From positions 1 to 9,597 of the forward strand of contig JAGLLI010000043.1 of the NCBI GenBank assembly GCA_023140595.1: a DNA stretch of 9,597 bases, in the 5' to 3' direction. This document shows, piece after piece, positions 1 to 6,728 of this stretch. This stretch comes from Candidatus Parcubacteria bacterium. Its GTDB lineage: Bacteria > Patescibacteriota > Patescibacteriia > Patescibacteriales > UBA12075. The position numbers and the translations under genes are program-made. The notes beneath the pieces are model-generated. The model was not told the DNA's origin. It saw nothing but the letters and a program-made list of their open reading frames with translations, and made no database searches. Numbering within the stretch: position 1 is the first letter of the stretch; each line of letters begins with the position of its first letter.

Positions 1-543
1 GATATCGCCGGAAGATTTAGGCAGGGAGATGAGTATGTTCGCGTTGGAAACTATATCGCTCCAAATCCTAAAGAAGTAGCAGATCGTCTTGAAAAAATGC
101 TGACAGAATACAATGCCGCGAGCCACAAAAATATAATTAAAAGTATTGCGGAATTGCATCTTGCTTTTGAACACATTCATCCGTTTATTGACGGCAATGG
201 CCGTATCGGACGCGTTATTAATAATTATTTATTAATACGAGAAGGATTTGTTCCGATAAATATAAAATTTATTGATAGAAAAAAATATTATGAAGCATTC
301 AGAGAATTTGATAAAAGCGGCAAGACCGGTATTATGGAAGAAATTGTCGGAAAAGCGATTACTAACAGCTATTATAAACGATTAGCCTATTTGGAAGGTA
401 AAAAAATCATCACGCTTGCTGATTACGCGAAAAATAATAAGCTTTCGCATTCAAATCTTATAAATAAAGCTAACAGACAAACCATTGAAGCATTTTTGGA
501 AAAGAATATTTGGAGGATTGGCATTGATTATGATAAAAAATAA
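1..543 (+). CDS. Fic-domain protein, 5'-truncated by the window edge
   Basis: The frame is open from base 1, so the start lies outside the window; an internal ATG at 97 is not the true start because the reading upstream of it is also Fic-like (a GRFRQ stretch, then VRVGNYIAPNP). Visible codons 60-71 spell the Fic signature HPFIDGNGRIGR, with the catalytic His at codon 60 and the phosphate-binding GNGR intact. Fic enzymes usually transfer AMP or a related group from a nucleotide to a protein hydroxyl, so this copy looks catalytically competent. After the Fic core, about 50 C-terminal residues (LADYAKNNKLSHSNLINKANRQ, then TIEAFLEKNIWRIG) form a compact module that looks like a helix-turn-helix or winged segment, which I infer to be a target or DNA-binding part. 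No partner antitoxin follows. An inhibitory helix, if N-terminal, would be outside the window. The Fic assignment is secure; the target is unknown. Confidence 0.93.
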   Translation, partial: DIAGRFRQGDEYVRVGNYIAPNPKEVADRLEKMLTEYNAASHKNIIKSIAELHLAFEHIHPFIDGNGRIGRVINNYLLIREGFVPINIKFIDRKKYYEAFREFDKSGKTGIMEEIVGKAITNSYYKRLAYLEGKKIITLADYAKNNKLSHSNLINKANRQTIEAFLEKNIWRIGIDYDKK

Positions 544-687
544 TTTTATTTATCTGCGACCGTTAAAGATAACGGCGGGAGAAACTCGGAAATAAAAGAT
601 TAAAGACTGTAGAAACAGAAAATAAAGTAAAAACAAAAAATTGGATTTTTAGAAATATTTTTACAATAAATAACAGAGTGAACCCCT

Positions 688-709
688 CCCTGCGGCAGAG
701 ACCGCAGGG
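688..709. repeat. Palindromic repeat, copy 1 (perfect)
   Basis: CCCTGCGG, loop CAGAGA, CCGCAGGG: an 8-bp perfect, GC-rich stem with a 6-nt loop. A near-identical 22-bp unit begins 48 bp downstream. No T-run follows, so a simple terminator role is unlikely for this copy. Form and composition fit a REP-like or miniature mobile repeat; that class is an inference. Confidence 0.7.
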
Positions 710-735
710 CGTCAGGCTTAAAGGCGATAGGATAA

Positions 736-757
736 CCCTGCGGCAGAGACCGCTGGG
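736..757. repeat. Palindromic repeat, copy 2 (one mismatch)
   Basis: Same 22-bp unit as at 688-709 with a single change in the right arm (CCGCTGGG for CCGCAGGG), leaving one T·T mismatch in the stem. It is nested inside a second inverted repeat, AAAGGC at 720-725 with GCCTTT at 762-767, followed by TTAT. The composite could therefore fold as a longer structure and act as a weak terminator for transcripts reading out of the Fic gene. Confidence 0.7.
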
Positions 758-839
758 TGTTGCCTTTTATAAAATCATTTAGCACATTCCATAGAATGCG
801 CTATAGTAATAGTATAGTTAAATATTATTATAGAATTAA

Positions 840-995
840 CAAAATCATTTCGCTACAGTTGTTCAGCCGGAAGATTATTCGCTTCTATTCAGAAGCGTTG
901 GTCTATTTTTTGTCTTGGCAACAATCATGTATATATCCCGCAAAATTGACTGGTATTCGGTTGGGGTTAAGACGATCGGGGATGATAATAAATAG
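840..995 (+). pseudogene. creD: C-terminal remnant of a CreD-like inner membrane protein
   Basis: Frame 3, from just after a stop at 837-839 to the TAG at 993-995, reads about 51 codons that look like the C-terminus of the CreD family (cell envelope integrity/inner membrane protein). The order matches my recollection of that family: a PEDYSLL segment (the family has an SEDYALL-like stretch), then SVGLFFVLATIMYI as the final hydrophobic membrane segment, then SRKIDWY close to the end. CreD proteins are normally several hundred residues, and the sequence upstream is Fic, not CreD. No ATG, GTG or TTG lies before the conserved part, so this is a stranded fragment rather than a small gene. An 81-codon ORF in another frame (757-1002) overlaps it and looks spurious. 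The assignment rests on recalled family sequence, not a search. Confidence 0.6.
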
Positions 996-1015
996 TTTTT
1001 AGTGTAAATAAATTC

Positions 1016-1043
1016 GTGATTTTCAAACTGTGATTTTCAAACT
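1016..1043 (+). repeat. Two perfect tandem copies of a 14-bp unit
   Basis: GTGATTTTCAAACT occurs at 1016-1029 and again at 1030-1043 with no spacer and no mismatch. The second copy runs directly into a -35-like TTGACT, so it could be a regulator binding site placed just upstream of a promoter. It could equally be simple slippage in A+T-rich DNA. Confidence 0.75.
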
Positions 1044-1071
1044 TGACTTTTTCTGCAAATTTTAATAAAGT
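1043..1071 (+). promoter_or_regulatory. Candidate promoter upstream of the leader ORF
   Basis: TTGACT at 1043-1048 (5 of 6 to the sigma-70 -35 box), a 17-bp spacer, and TAAAGT at 1066-1071 (4 of 6 to the -10 box). Transcription would start near 1078 and cross the nine-codon ORF at 1112 before reaching the HAD gene. Confidence 0.4.
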
Positions 1072-1087
1072 AAGAATGCGTAAAAAC

Positions 1088-1126
1088 AACAAATCTTAAG
1101 GAGGTTTCCATATGGTTTGTTTTTTT
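1088..1126 (+). promoter_or_regulatory. Possible hairpin enclosing a ribosome binding site, with T-run
   Basis: AACAAATC (1088-1095) can pair with GGTTTGTT (1114-1121), including one G·T wobble, and more A-T pairs are possible beyond a C·T mismatch. The 18-nt loop holds the whole Shine-Dalgarno AAGGAGG (1098-1104), and the right arm begins at the last base of the ATG at 1112-1114. Seven T's (1120-1126) follow or join the right arm. This could be a weak intrinsic terminator, an attenuator controlled by ribosome loading, or chance pairing in A+T-rich DNA; the stem has few G-C pairs. Confidence 0.3.
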
Positions 1127-1141
1127 ATATTTGAACCTTGA
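1112..1141 (+). CDS. Possible nine-codon leader ORF (MVCFFIFEP)
   Basis: An ATG sits 7 nt after a full Shine-Dalgarno AAGGAGG (1098-1104) and opens a nine-codon ORF ending in TGA at 1139-1141. Such a strong ribosome binding site ahead of so short a frame is unexpected in a window where most genes have none. The arrangement AAGGAGGT, 6 nt, ATGGTTT is identical to that of the HAD gene 107 bp downstream, so this may be a leader peptide, a decayed duplicate of the HAD gene start, or a remnant of a lost gene. It has no hallmark of a known amino-acid attenuator, although three of nine residues are Phe. I cannot assign a function. Confidence 0.3.
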   Translation: MVCFFIFEP

Positions 1142-1152
1142 AAAATAAGTTT

Positions 1153-1182
1153 TTGTTTTATTATTGGCAAGAATTTTATAAT
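1153..1182 (+). promoter_or_regulatory. Candidate promoter of the HAD gene
   Basis: A perfect -10 box TATAAT at 1177-1182 is preceded, 18 bp upstream, by a weak TTGTTT at 1153-1158. Transcription would start near 1189, giving a leader of about 30 nt that carries the Shine-Dalgarno AAGGAGG at 1205-1211. Confidence 0.45.
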
Positions 1183-1218
1183 AAATTAGATTAATTTTAT
1201 TGAAAAGGAGGTACGATA

Positions 1219-2172
1219 ATGGTTTTTAGATATTTATTTGTAAGTGATTTTGATGGAACTGTGGCAAATACTTTTGCAAAAAGTCCGAATGGTGTAAATG
1301 TGGATAGGTCATATGAATATGCGATTAAAAAACTTTTCGGTGAAATGGGCTTAAAGGTTTATCAAAAAATTGGGGGCTTGCAAAATCGAGCGCCCGAAGA
1401 ATTGGTTTTGAAAATATTAAGACAAACTGATAATACGGGAATTTTAATTAAAAATGCTGAACAATGTTTTGTTAAGCATGGCAAAACACTTACCAGTCTT
1501 GTGCCAGAAGGAAAGGGAAGCCCATTAGAATGGGTATTATCAGATTTAGAGAACCATAGAACGATTACTGAGATGCTTGTTTTATTGAAAATGTCATTTT
1601 TGATAAATGAGATTGGCGCTAAGTATGACGATGATACTTCTTGGCCCGAACCATGTCCCGGGTTTATTAATTTTTATAAATTCCTTAAAGAATTAAATAA
1701 AGATGGAAATTTGGATATTCAATTTGCAATTCTTTCGTCAGGCCATGATATTTTTATTCAAAAAACATTTGAACTATGGGGATTGAATACTCCAAAAATT
1801 ATGGTAACTGATGATGATATGCGCGGGGCAAGTTATCCCGAGTTAATTGACAGAAGAGTAAAGCCTTCTTCGTATCTTTTTGATTTAATTCAATCTCAAT
1901 GGCTGAATAGTTTCATGTTGGTAGATGATTCAGCCAGATCAATTGAACAAATATTATATTTTAGAAATAGAATGGTATATTTCGGTGACGATTCAGTTAA
2001 AGATGGAGAATTGGCGTGTAATGCGAAAGTTTCGTTCTTTTTACTTAAAAATCCAGCGGAAGAATTTTGCGGTATTCCTTGCTATAGATGGAGTGAAATA
2101 CAAACTCTAAAATTTGACCAACAATGTATTGATTTAATGAGAAAAGATATGGAATTTTGTAAAATTTTTTAA
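1219..2172 (+). CDS. HAD-superfamily hydrolase
   Basis: All HAD active-site motifs are visible. Motif I is SDFDGT, with the nucleophile Asp10 and the acid/base Asp12. Motif II is the Ser of LSSGHD (173-177). Motif III is a Lys in RRVKPSS (Lys215). Motif IV is the paired Asp of LVDDS (236-237), which binds Mg2+. This predicts a cytosolic, Mg2+-dependent phosphatase acting through an aspartyl-phosphate. The roughly 160 residues between motifs I and II are long and would form a large cap that sets specificity; I do not recognise the subfamily, so no substrate is given. The start is secure: AAGGAGG at 1205-1211 lies 7 nt before the ATG, and the hydrophobic strand plus motif I follow at once. It appears monocistronic, with its own promoter candidate and a strong terminator after it. 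It is the only complete full-length gene here with a clear Shine-Dalgarno sequence. Confidence 0.88.
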   Translation: MVFRYLFVSDFDGTVANTFAKSPNGVNVDRSYEYAIKKLFGEMGLKVYQKIGGLQNRAPEELVLKILRQTDNTGILIKNAEQCFVKHGKTLTSLVPEGKGSPLEWVLSDLENHRTITEMLVLLKMSFLINEIGAKYDDDTSWPEPCPGFINFYKFLKELNKDGNLDIQFAILSSGHDIFIQKTFELWGLNTPKIMVTDDDMRGASYPELIDRRVKPSSYLFDLIQSQWLNSFMLVDDSARSIEQILYFRNRMVYFGDDSVKDGELACNAKVSFFLLKNPAEEFCGIPCYRWSEIQTLKFDQQCIDLMRKDMEFCKIF

Positions 2173-2204
2173 ACCATGCAAAAATAATGCAATATTAAAA
2201 TTTC

Positions 2205-2248
2205 AAAAGAGCACTGGAAAATAACAAAGGTGCTCTTTTTATTTTTTT
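2205..2248 (+). terminator. Intrinsic terminator of the HAD gene
   Basis: AAAAGAGCAC (2205-2214) pairs perfectly with GTGCTCTTTT (2230-2239) around a 15-nt loop, and T-rich sequence follows (TTTTT, A, TTTTTTT to 2248). It lies 32 nt after the HAD stop codon. The A/T symmetry at its base could also allow function on the reverse strand, but no reverse gene is present. Confidence 0.88.
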
Positions 2249-2255
2249 AAAAATA

Positions 2256-2264
2256 TGCTAAAAT
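2256..2264 (+). promoter_or_regulatory. Candidate extended -10 promoter for the NTPase gene
   Basis: TGC followed by TAAAAT (2259-2264) fits an extended -10 element (TGnTATAAT, 5 of 6 in the hexamer). There is no good -35 box. Transcription from about 2271 would leave a leader of about 25 nt with no Shine-Dalgarno sequence, matching the look of this start. Confidence 0.4.
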
Positions 2265-2295
2265 TAATACAATATTTAATTATTTTTTATATTTT

Positions 2296-2829
2296 ATGTC
2301 CAAAAATAATAATTGGTATGTCATAACCGGCGCGCCTCATTCCGGAAAAACGTCGGTGGTTGAATTGTTGGAAGAAAAAGGTTATAGAGTAGTGTATGAA
2401 GCTGCCAGAATTTATATTGACCAGGAAATAAAAAAAGGCAGGACTATTAAAGAAATTAGAAAGAATGAATTAGAGTTTCAAAAAGGAATACTTGACTTAA
2501 AAATTGACGTTGAAAAAAATTTACCAAAAGATGAAGTGATTTTTTTTGACAGAGCCATACCTGACAGTGACGCGTATTATGAATTATGCGGACTTAGTTT
2601 CGATAAATGTTTAAAAAAGGCGATAAGCAAATGTGAGTACAAAAAAGTTTTTTTATTTGAATTTTTGCCCTATAAAAAAGATTATGCTCGAACAGAAAGC
2701 GAGGAAGATCAGGAGAAACTTCAAGAGTTATTGGAAAAGAGCTATAAAAAATTAAAGGCTCCCTTGGTTAAGGTTCCTAAAATGAAATCTAAAGAGGATA
2801 GATTGGAATTTGTTTTGGATAATTTGTAG
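2296..2829 (+). CDS. Small P-loop NTPase, NadR/TTD14-like (AAA_28 type)
   Basis: A 177-residue single-domain NTPase. The Walker A motif GAPHSGKTS is at residues 12-20, directly after the first strand (WYVIT). FFDRAIPD (around 83-90) carries Asp85 in the Walker B or acceptor-side position, and YARTE (130-134) carries an Arg and Glu typical of this group's lid region, followed by a charged helix. This order (GxxxxGKT, FDR, RTE) fits the AAA_28 family, related to the NadR ribosylnicotinamide kinase domain and TTD14; members are thought to bind or phosphorylate small nucleotide-like ligands. No NadR nucleotidyltransferase domain is attached. No Shine-Dalgarno sequence precedes the ATG, but the Walker A spacing supports this start. 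Purine genes follow after 65 nt, so a nucleotide-related role is tempting but only suggested by position. Confidence 0.82.
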   Translation: MSKNNNWYVITGAPHSGKTSVVELLEEKGYRVVYEAARIYIDQEIKKGRTIKEIRKNELEFQKGILDLKIDVEKNLPKDEVIFFDRAIPDSDAYYELCGLSFDKCLKKAISKCEYKKVFLFEFLPYKKDYARTESEEDQEKLQELLEKSYKKLKAPLVKVPKMKSKEDRLEFVLDNL

Positions 2830-2851
2830 AATTTTTTTGCAAATTATCTTT
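2818..2851 (+). other. A+T-rich inverted repeat spanning the NTPase stop codon
   Basis: GATAATTTG (2818-2826) and CAAATTATC (2840-2848) are perfect 9-bp reverse complements; the stop codon (2827-2829) is the first triplet of the 13-nt loop. A short T-run (2849-2851) follows. With only two G-C pairs it would be a weak terminator at best. It overlaps the region where a -35 box for purL would lie, so it could instead matter for purL expression. Confidence 0.4.
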
Positions 2852-2870
2852 ATATTAGGTAGTATAAAGA

Positions 2871-2876
2871 TATAAT
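2871..2876 (+). promoter_or_regulatory. Candidate -10 box of the purL-purM operon
   Basis: A perfect TATAAT lies 18 bp before the purL ATG. Transcription would start near 2883, leaving a leader of only about 12 nt without a Shine-Dalgarno sequence. The -35 region is unclear: TTGCAA at 2837-2842 is too far away for this -10 but could serve TAGTAT at 2860-2865. Confidence 0.4.
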
Positions 2877-2894
2877 TATTAAATAGACATAATT

Positions 2895-5800
2895 ATGTAT
2901 CATTTTTTTTATAAAGAAAAAAAGGATTTGGAACATTGTTTTAATGTTGATACAAGCGAGCGATTAACTGAAAAAGAGGAAAAAATATTACGTGGAATAT
3001 TAGCTGATGGTTTTATATTGGAGAATATTCAAAAAAAATCATGTTTTAAAAATAATGAAGTAGTAGAAATAGGTCCTCGCTTGAATGTTGCTACGGCTTT
3101 TTCAACTAACGCGGTTGGAATTTGCCACGCATGCGGATTGGAAAAAGTTGTGAGAATAGAAAAATCCAGAAGATATAGGATTTTAGATGGAATAAACAGA
3201 GATGAGTTTATAAAAAAAAATCATGATAAAATGACGGAATGCGTGTATGCTAAAACTTTGGAAAGTTTTGAAACGGGAATTGAGCCGGAAAAAATATTTG
3301 AAGTTTTATTAATAGAAGAAGGGGTTGATGCGTTAAAAAAAATTAATATTGACATGGGGTTGGGAATGGATGACTGGGATATTAATTTTTATTATAATCT
3401 ATTTGTAAATATAATTAAAAAAAATCCAAGCAATGTGGAATGTTTTCAGCTTGGCCAGGCCAACTCAGAACATTCAAGACATTGGTTTTTTAAAGGGAAA
3501 ATGGTGATAGACGAGATAGAAATGAATGAAACACTGCTTGAAATAATTTTTTCAACTCTTGAAAAAAATCCGGAAAATAGTTTAGTGGCTTTTAAAGATA
3601 ACTCAAGCGCGATAAGGGGCTATGATATTTCAACTTTAATTCCGAATAGTCCGGGGAAGATGTCGCTGTATAAAAAAAATGATTCAACTTATCATTTTAT
3701 TTTCACCGCTGAGACTCATAATTTTCCAACCGGAGTGGCTCCGTTTCCCGGAGCGGAAACCGGCGGCGGAGGAAGAATCAGGGACGTGGAGGCGATTGGA
3801 AAAGGAGGTTTGGTAGTGGCGGGAACAACAGGGTATTGCGTGGGAAATTTAAATATTCCAAATTATGATTTGCCTTGGGAGGATAAATCATTTAAGTATC
3901 CGTCAAATTTAGCATCTTCTTTAAAAATTGAAATTGACGCGAGCAATGGAGCAAGTGATTACGGAAATAAATTCGGTGAACCTGTTATTCAAGGTTTCAC
4001 TCGGTCATTTGGGATGAAGTTATCAAGCAATGAAAGGCAAGAATATTTAAAGCCAATTATGTTTACAGGCGGGATTGGGCAGATGGACGGTCGGCATCTT
4101 GAAAAAGATAAGCCAAAGAAGGGGATGATTATTATTCAAATTGGCGGCCCGGCATATAGAATTGGAATGGGCGGAGGATCCGCTTCAAGTATGATTCAAG
4201 GTGAAAATGCCTCCGAACTTGATTTTAACGCGGTGCAAAGAGGAGACGCCGAGATGGAGCAAAAAATGAACAGAATAGTAAGGGCGTGTGTTGAGCTCGG
4301 GAGTAGAAATCCAATCGTCAGCATCCATGACCAGGGAGCAGGCGGACCTTGCAATGTTGTTACGGAAATTGTAGAACCGGTAGGTGGCAAGGTTGATATA
4401 CGAAAAATAAAAGTTGGCGACAATACGCTTTCAGTATTGGAAATTTGGGGGGCTGAATACCAGGAGAGAAACGCTTTATTAATACTCCCTGAAGAAGTTG
4501 ATGAATTTAAGGCGATTTGCAAAAGGGAACGAATTAATTGTGAGATTTTGGGCGAGATAACGGAAAGTGGAAGAATAGAATTGATTGACAGTTTTGATAA
4601 TTCGGTGATTGTTGATTTAGAATTGGAAAAAATACTTGGCAAAATGCCTCAAAAAGTATTTAGCGATAAAAAATTAAAAAAGAAATTTAAAGCAATTGAT
4701 TATTCTGATAAATTAACCATGGAAGATGCTTTAATTGATGTTTTAAAATTGTTACAGGTTGGTTCAAAAAGATTTTTGACTAACAAAGTGGACAGAAGTG
4801 TAACTGGGTTAATTGCCAGACAACAGTGCTGCGGTCCTTTGCAATTACCGGTATCAGATGTGGCCGTAATAGCTCAAACACATTTTAATAAAACCGGAGC
4901 GGCTATTTCAATCGGTGAACAGCCGATAAAGATGATTATTGACTCTAAGGCTGGAGCGAGAATGTCGGTTGGCGAAGCTTTGACAAATATGGTTTGGGCG
5001 CGAATAAGCAATATTAAAGATATAAAATGTTCAGGCAATTGGATGTGGGCGGCAAAATTGGAAGGAGAAGCAACTAGAATGTATGATGCCGCAATTGCAA
5101 CTCGTGATTTAATGATAGATCTTGGAATAGCAATTGACGGCGGAAAGGATAGTTTGTCAATGGCGGCAAAAATCGGAGGCGAAATAGTAAAATCTCCGGG
5201 CGAACTTGCGATTTCCGCTTATGCCAGTATGCCTGATATTACAAAAGTTATTACTCCTAATATTAAAAAGGTGGGAATGAGCGAGTTATGGTTTATTGAT
5301 TTGGGGGATAATAAAAATCGGCTTGGCGGTTCGGCTTTCGCGCAGACTTTAAACCAGATAGGAAATGAATCTCCTGATATAGTTAATCCAAAGAATTTAA
5401 AAAATTCTTTTAATGCCATTCAGGAAATGATTGATAATAATATTATTTTGTCAGGCCATGATAAATCGGATGGCGGGCTTATAACAACAATATTAGAGAT
5501 GGCGTTTTCCGGTAATTGCGGATTTGATATTGATTGCAAAAATAAAAGCGCTGATGCTATTTCATTTTATTTTAATGAAGAGCTTGGGTTGGTAATAGAA
5601 GTTAGTGAAGATAAAATAAATGAATTGAATAGTGTTTTGAAAAAATATGATATTGATAACATAGCGTATAGGCTTGGAAGAACTACAAAAGATAAAATAA
5701 TAAAGATAAAATATAATAACGCAGAAATATTAAATAGAGACATGAGAGAATTACGGCAAATTTGGGAAGAAACAAGTTATCAATTGGAAAAATTGCAGAT

Positions 5801-6713
5801 GAATCCAAAAAGTGCTAATGAAGAAAAGAAAAATATTTTTGATTTGAAAAATCCTGCTTATAAATTATCGTTCACTCCAAAATCAACATCAACAGAAATT
5901 TTGGAAAGCAATAAAAAGCCAAAGATCGCGGTTATTCGCGAAGAAGGAAGCAATGGTGATAGAGAGATGGTGAGTGCGTTTTATTCTGTTGGTTTTGAGG
6001 TGTGGGACGCGACCATGTCGGATATTTTAGCAGGTGTTGTTGATTTAGATGATTATAGAGGAATAGTATTTGTTGGAGGTTTCTCTTACGCGGATGTTTT
6101 AGGCTCTGCGAAAGGCTGGGCTAGCACTATTAAATACAATAAAAAAGCAAAGGAAATGTTTAAAAAGTTTTATAATAGAACAGATACTTTTTCATTGGGC
6201 GTTTGCAATGGCTGTCAGTTGATGGGGCTTTTAGGTATTGTGCCATGGAGCGGAATTGAAAACGAAAAACAGCCTAGATTTATTCATAATGACTCAGATC
6301 GATTTGAGTCGCGCTGGACAACTGTAAAAATACTGGAAAGTCCCGCTATGATGTTTAAAGATATGGCAGGCTCAGTATTTGGCGCGTGGGTAGCGCATGG
6401 TGAGGGAAGGTTGGATTTTCCGGATATTAATATTTTAAAAGATGTTAAGGATAAGAATTTGGCAACAATTGCCTATGTTGACGACAATGGAGAGCGAACC
6501 GAAAAATATCCATTTAATCCAAATGGATCAGTAGAAGGAATTACCGGGCTTTGTTCAGAAGATGGAAGGCATTTGGCAATGATGCCACATCCGGAAAGAT
6601 CATTTTTAAAATGGCAATGGCCATGGATGCCGGATGAGTTTAATAAAAAGTGGGAAGTTTCTCCTTGGTTAAAAATGTTTCAAAATGCCAGAGAATGGTG
6701 TGATTTAAATTAA
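2895..6713 (+). CDS. purL: Phosphoribosylformylglycinamidine (FGAM) synthase, long form
   Basis: PurL converts FGAR, glutamine and ATP to FGAM, the fourth step of de novo purine synthesis. At 1272 residues this is the single-chain form (about 1300 residues in E. coli), not the split PurS/PurL/PurQ type. In order: a PurS-like N-terminus with GPRLNVATAFSTNAVGICHA (about 59-78); QANSEHSRHW before the first AIRS-type half; AETHNFPTGVAPFPGAETGG from residue 272, with ATP/Mg-site Glu273 and His275; IHDQGAGG; a second AIRS half with GGKDSLSM and GHDKSDGG; then a class I glutaminase domain from about residue 1010. Its triad is complete: GVCNGCQ with nucleophile Cys1104, and HPE with His1232 and Glu1234. 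The usual SEHCRH cysteine is Ser194 here. The ATG lacks a Shine-Dalgarno sequence, but the early FF stretch and overall length support it. purM follows 15 nt downstream. Confidence 0.98.
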   Translation: MYHFFYKEKKDLEHCFNVDTSERLTEKEEKILRGILADGFILENIQKKSCFKNNEVVEIGPRLNVATAFSTNAVGICHACGLEKVVRIEKSRRYRILDGINRDEFIKKNHDKMTECVYAKTLESFETGIEPEKIFEVLLIEEGVDALKKINIDMGLGMDDWDINFYYNLFVNIIKKNPSNVECFQLGQANSEHSRHWFFKGKMVIDEIEMNETLLEIIFSTLEKNPENSLVAFKDNSSAIRGYDISTLIPNSPGKMSLYKKNDSTYHFIFTAETHNFPTGVAPFPGAETGGGGRIRDVEAIGKGGLVVAGTTGYCVGNLNIPNYDLPWEDKSFKYPSNLASSLKIEIDASNGASDYGNKFGEPVIQGFTRSFGMKLSSNERQEYLKPIMFTGGIGQMDGRHLEKDKPKKGMIIIQIGGPAYRIGMGGGSASSMIQGENASELDFNAVQRGDAEMEQKMNRIVRACVELGSRNPIVSIHDQGAGGPCNVVTEIVEPVGGKVDIRKIKVGDNTLSVLEIWGAEYQERNALLILPEEVDEFKAICKRERINCEILGEITESGRIELIDSFDNSVIVDLELEKILGKMPQKVFSDKKLKKKFKAIDYSDKLTMEDALIDVLKLLQVGSKRFLTNKVDRSVTGLIARQQCCGPLQLPVSDVAVIAQTHFNKTGAAISIGEQPIKMIIDSKAGARMSVGEALTNMVWARISNIKDIKCSGNWMWAAKLEGEATRMYDAAIATRDLMIDLGIAIDGGKDSLSMAAKIGGEIVKSPGELAISAYASMPDITKVITPNIKKVGMSELWFIDLGDNKNRLGGSAFAQTLNQIGNESPDIVNPKNLKNSFNAIQEMIDNNIILSGHDKSDGGLITTILEMAFSGNCGFDIDCKNKSADAISFYFNEELGLVIEVSEDKINELNSVLKKYDIDNIAYRLGRTTKDKIIKIKYNNAEILNRDMRELRQIWEETSYQLEKLQMNPKSANEEKKNIFDLKNPAYKLSFTPKSTSTEILESNKKPKIAVIREEGSNGDREMVSAFYSVGFEVWDATMSDILAGVVDLDDYRGIVFVGGFSYADVLGSAKGWASTIKYNKKAKEMFKKFYNRTDTFSLGVCNGCQLMGLLGIVPWSGIENEKQPRFIHNDSDRFESRWTTVKILESPAMMFKDMAGSVFGAWVAHGEGRLDFPDINILKDVKDKNLATIAYVDDNGERTEKYPFNPNGSVEGITGLCSEDGRHLAMMPHPERSFLKWQWPWMPDEFNKKWEVSPWLKMFQNAREWCDLN

Positions 6714-6728
6714 TAATTATTCAAAACT

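Larger units (their letters stand above)
544..839. other. Gene-poor stretch after the Fic gene
   Basis: No convincing gene here. It holds a small perfect hairpin at 560-575 (CCGTTA, loop AAGA, TAACGG) 17 nt after the Fic stop, with no T-run, and two GC-rich palindromic repeats listed separately. One forward frame stays open from about 573 to 782 but has no ATG and its translation resembles nothing I know. A reverse-strand ORF at 600-785 simply reads the palindromes as two SLPQG peptides. The local rise in G+C at 688-757 stands out against the A+T-rich background. Confidence 0.5.

Noticed and set aside
600..785. 61-codon reverse ORF with two SLPQG peptides
   Set aside because: Its only regular feature comes from reading the two palindromic repeats; nothing else supports coding.
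771..850. Direct repeat AAAATCATTT at 771-780 and 841-850, considered as a target-site duplication
   Set aside because: It is a 10-mer in A+T-rich DNA, the 60 bp between the copies have no terminal inverted repeats, and no transposase is near.
757..1002. 81-codon forward ORF
   Set aside because: It has no recognisable protein, composition or ribosome binding site, and it overlaps the frame-3 CreD-like remnant, which makes far better protein sense.
1015..1218. Possible riboswitch in the leader of the HAD gene
   Set aside because: No conserved aptamer core (purine, preQ1, TPP, glycine, SAM) can be recognised; only short A+T-rich pairings are seen.
2205..2248. Considered as part of a CRISPR or phase-variable repeat
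   Set aside because: It is a single inverted repeat with a T-run and is explained by an intrinsic terminator.
4196..4642. 148-codon reverse ORF inside purL
   Set aside because: It is the shadow of a strongly conserved coding region on the other strand and has no motif of its own.
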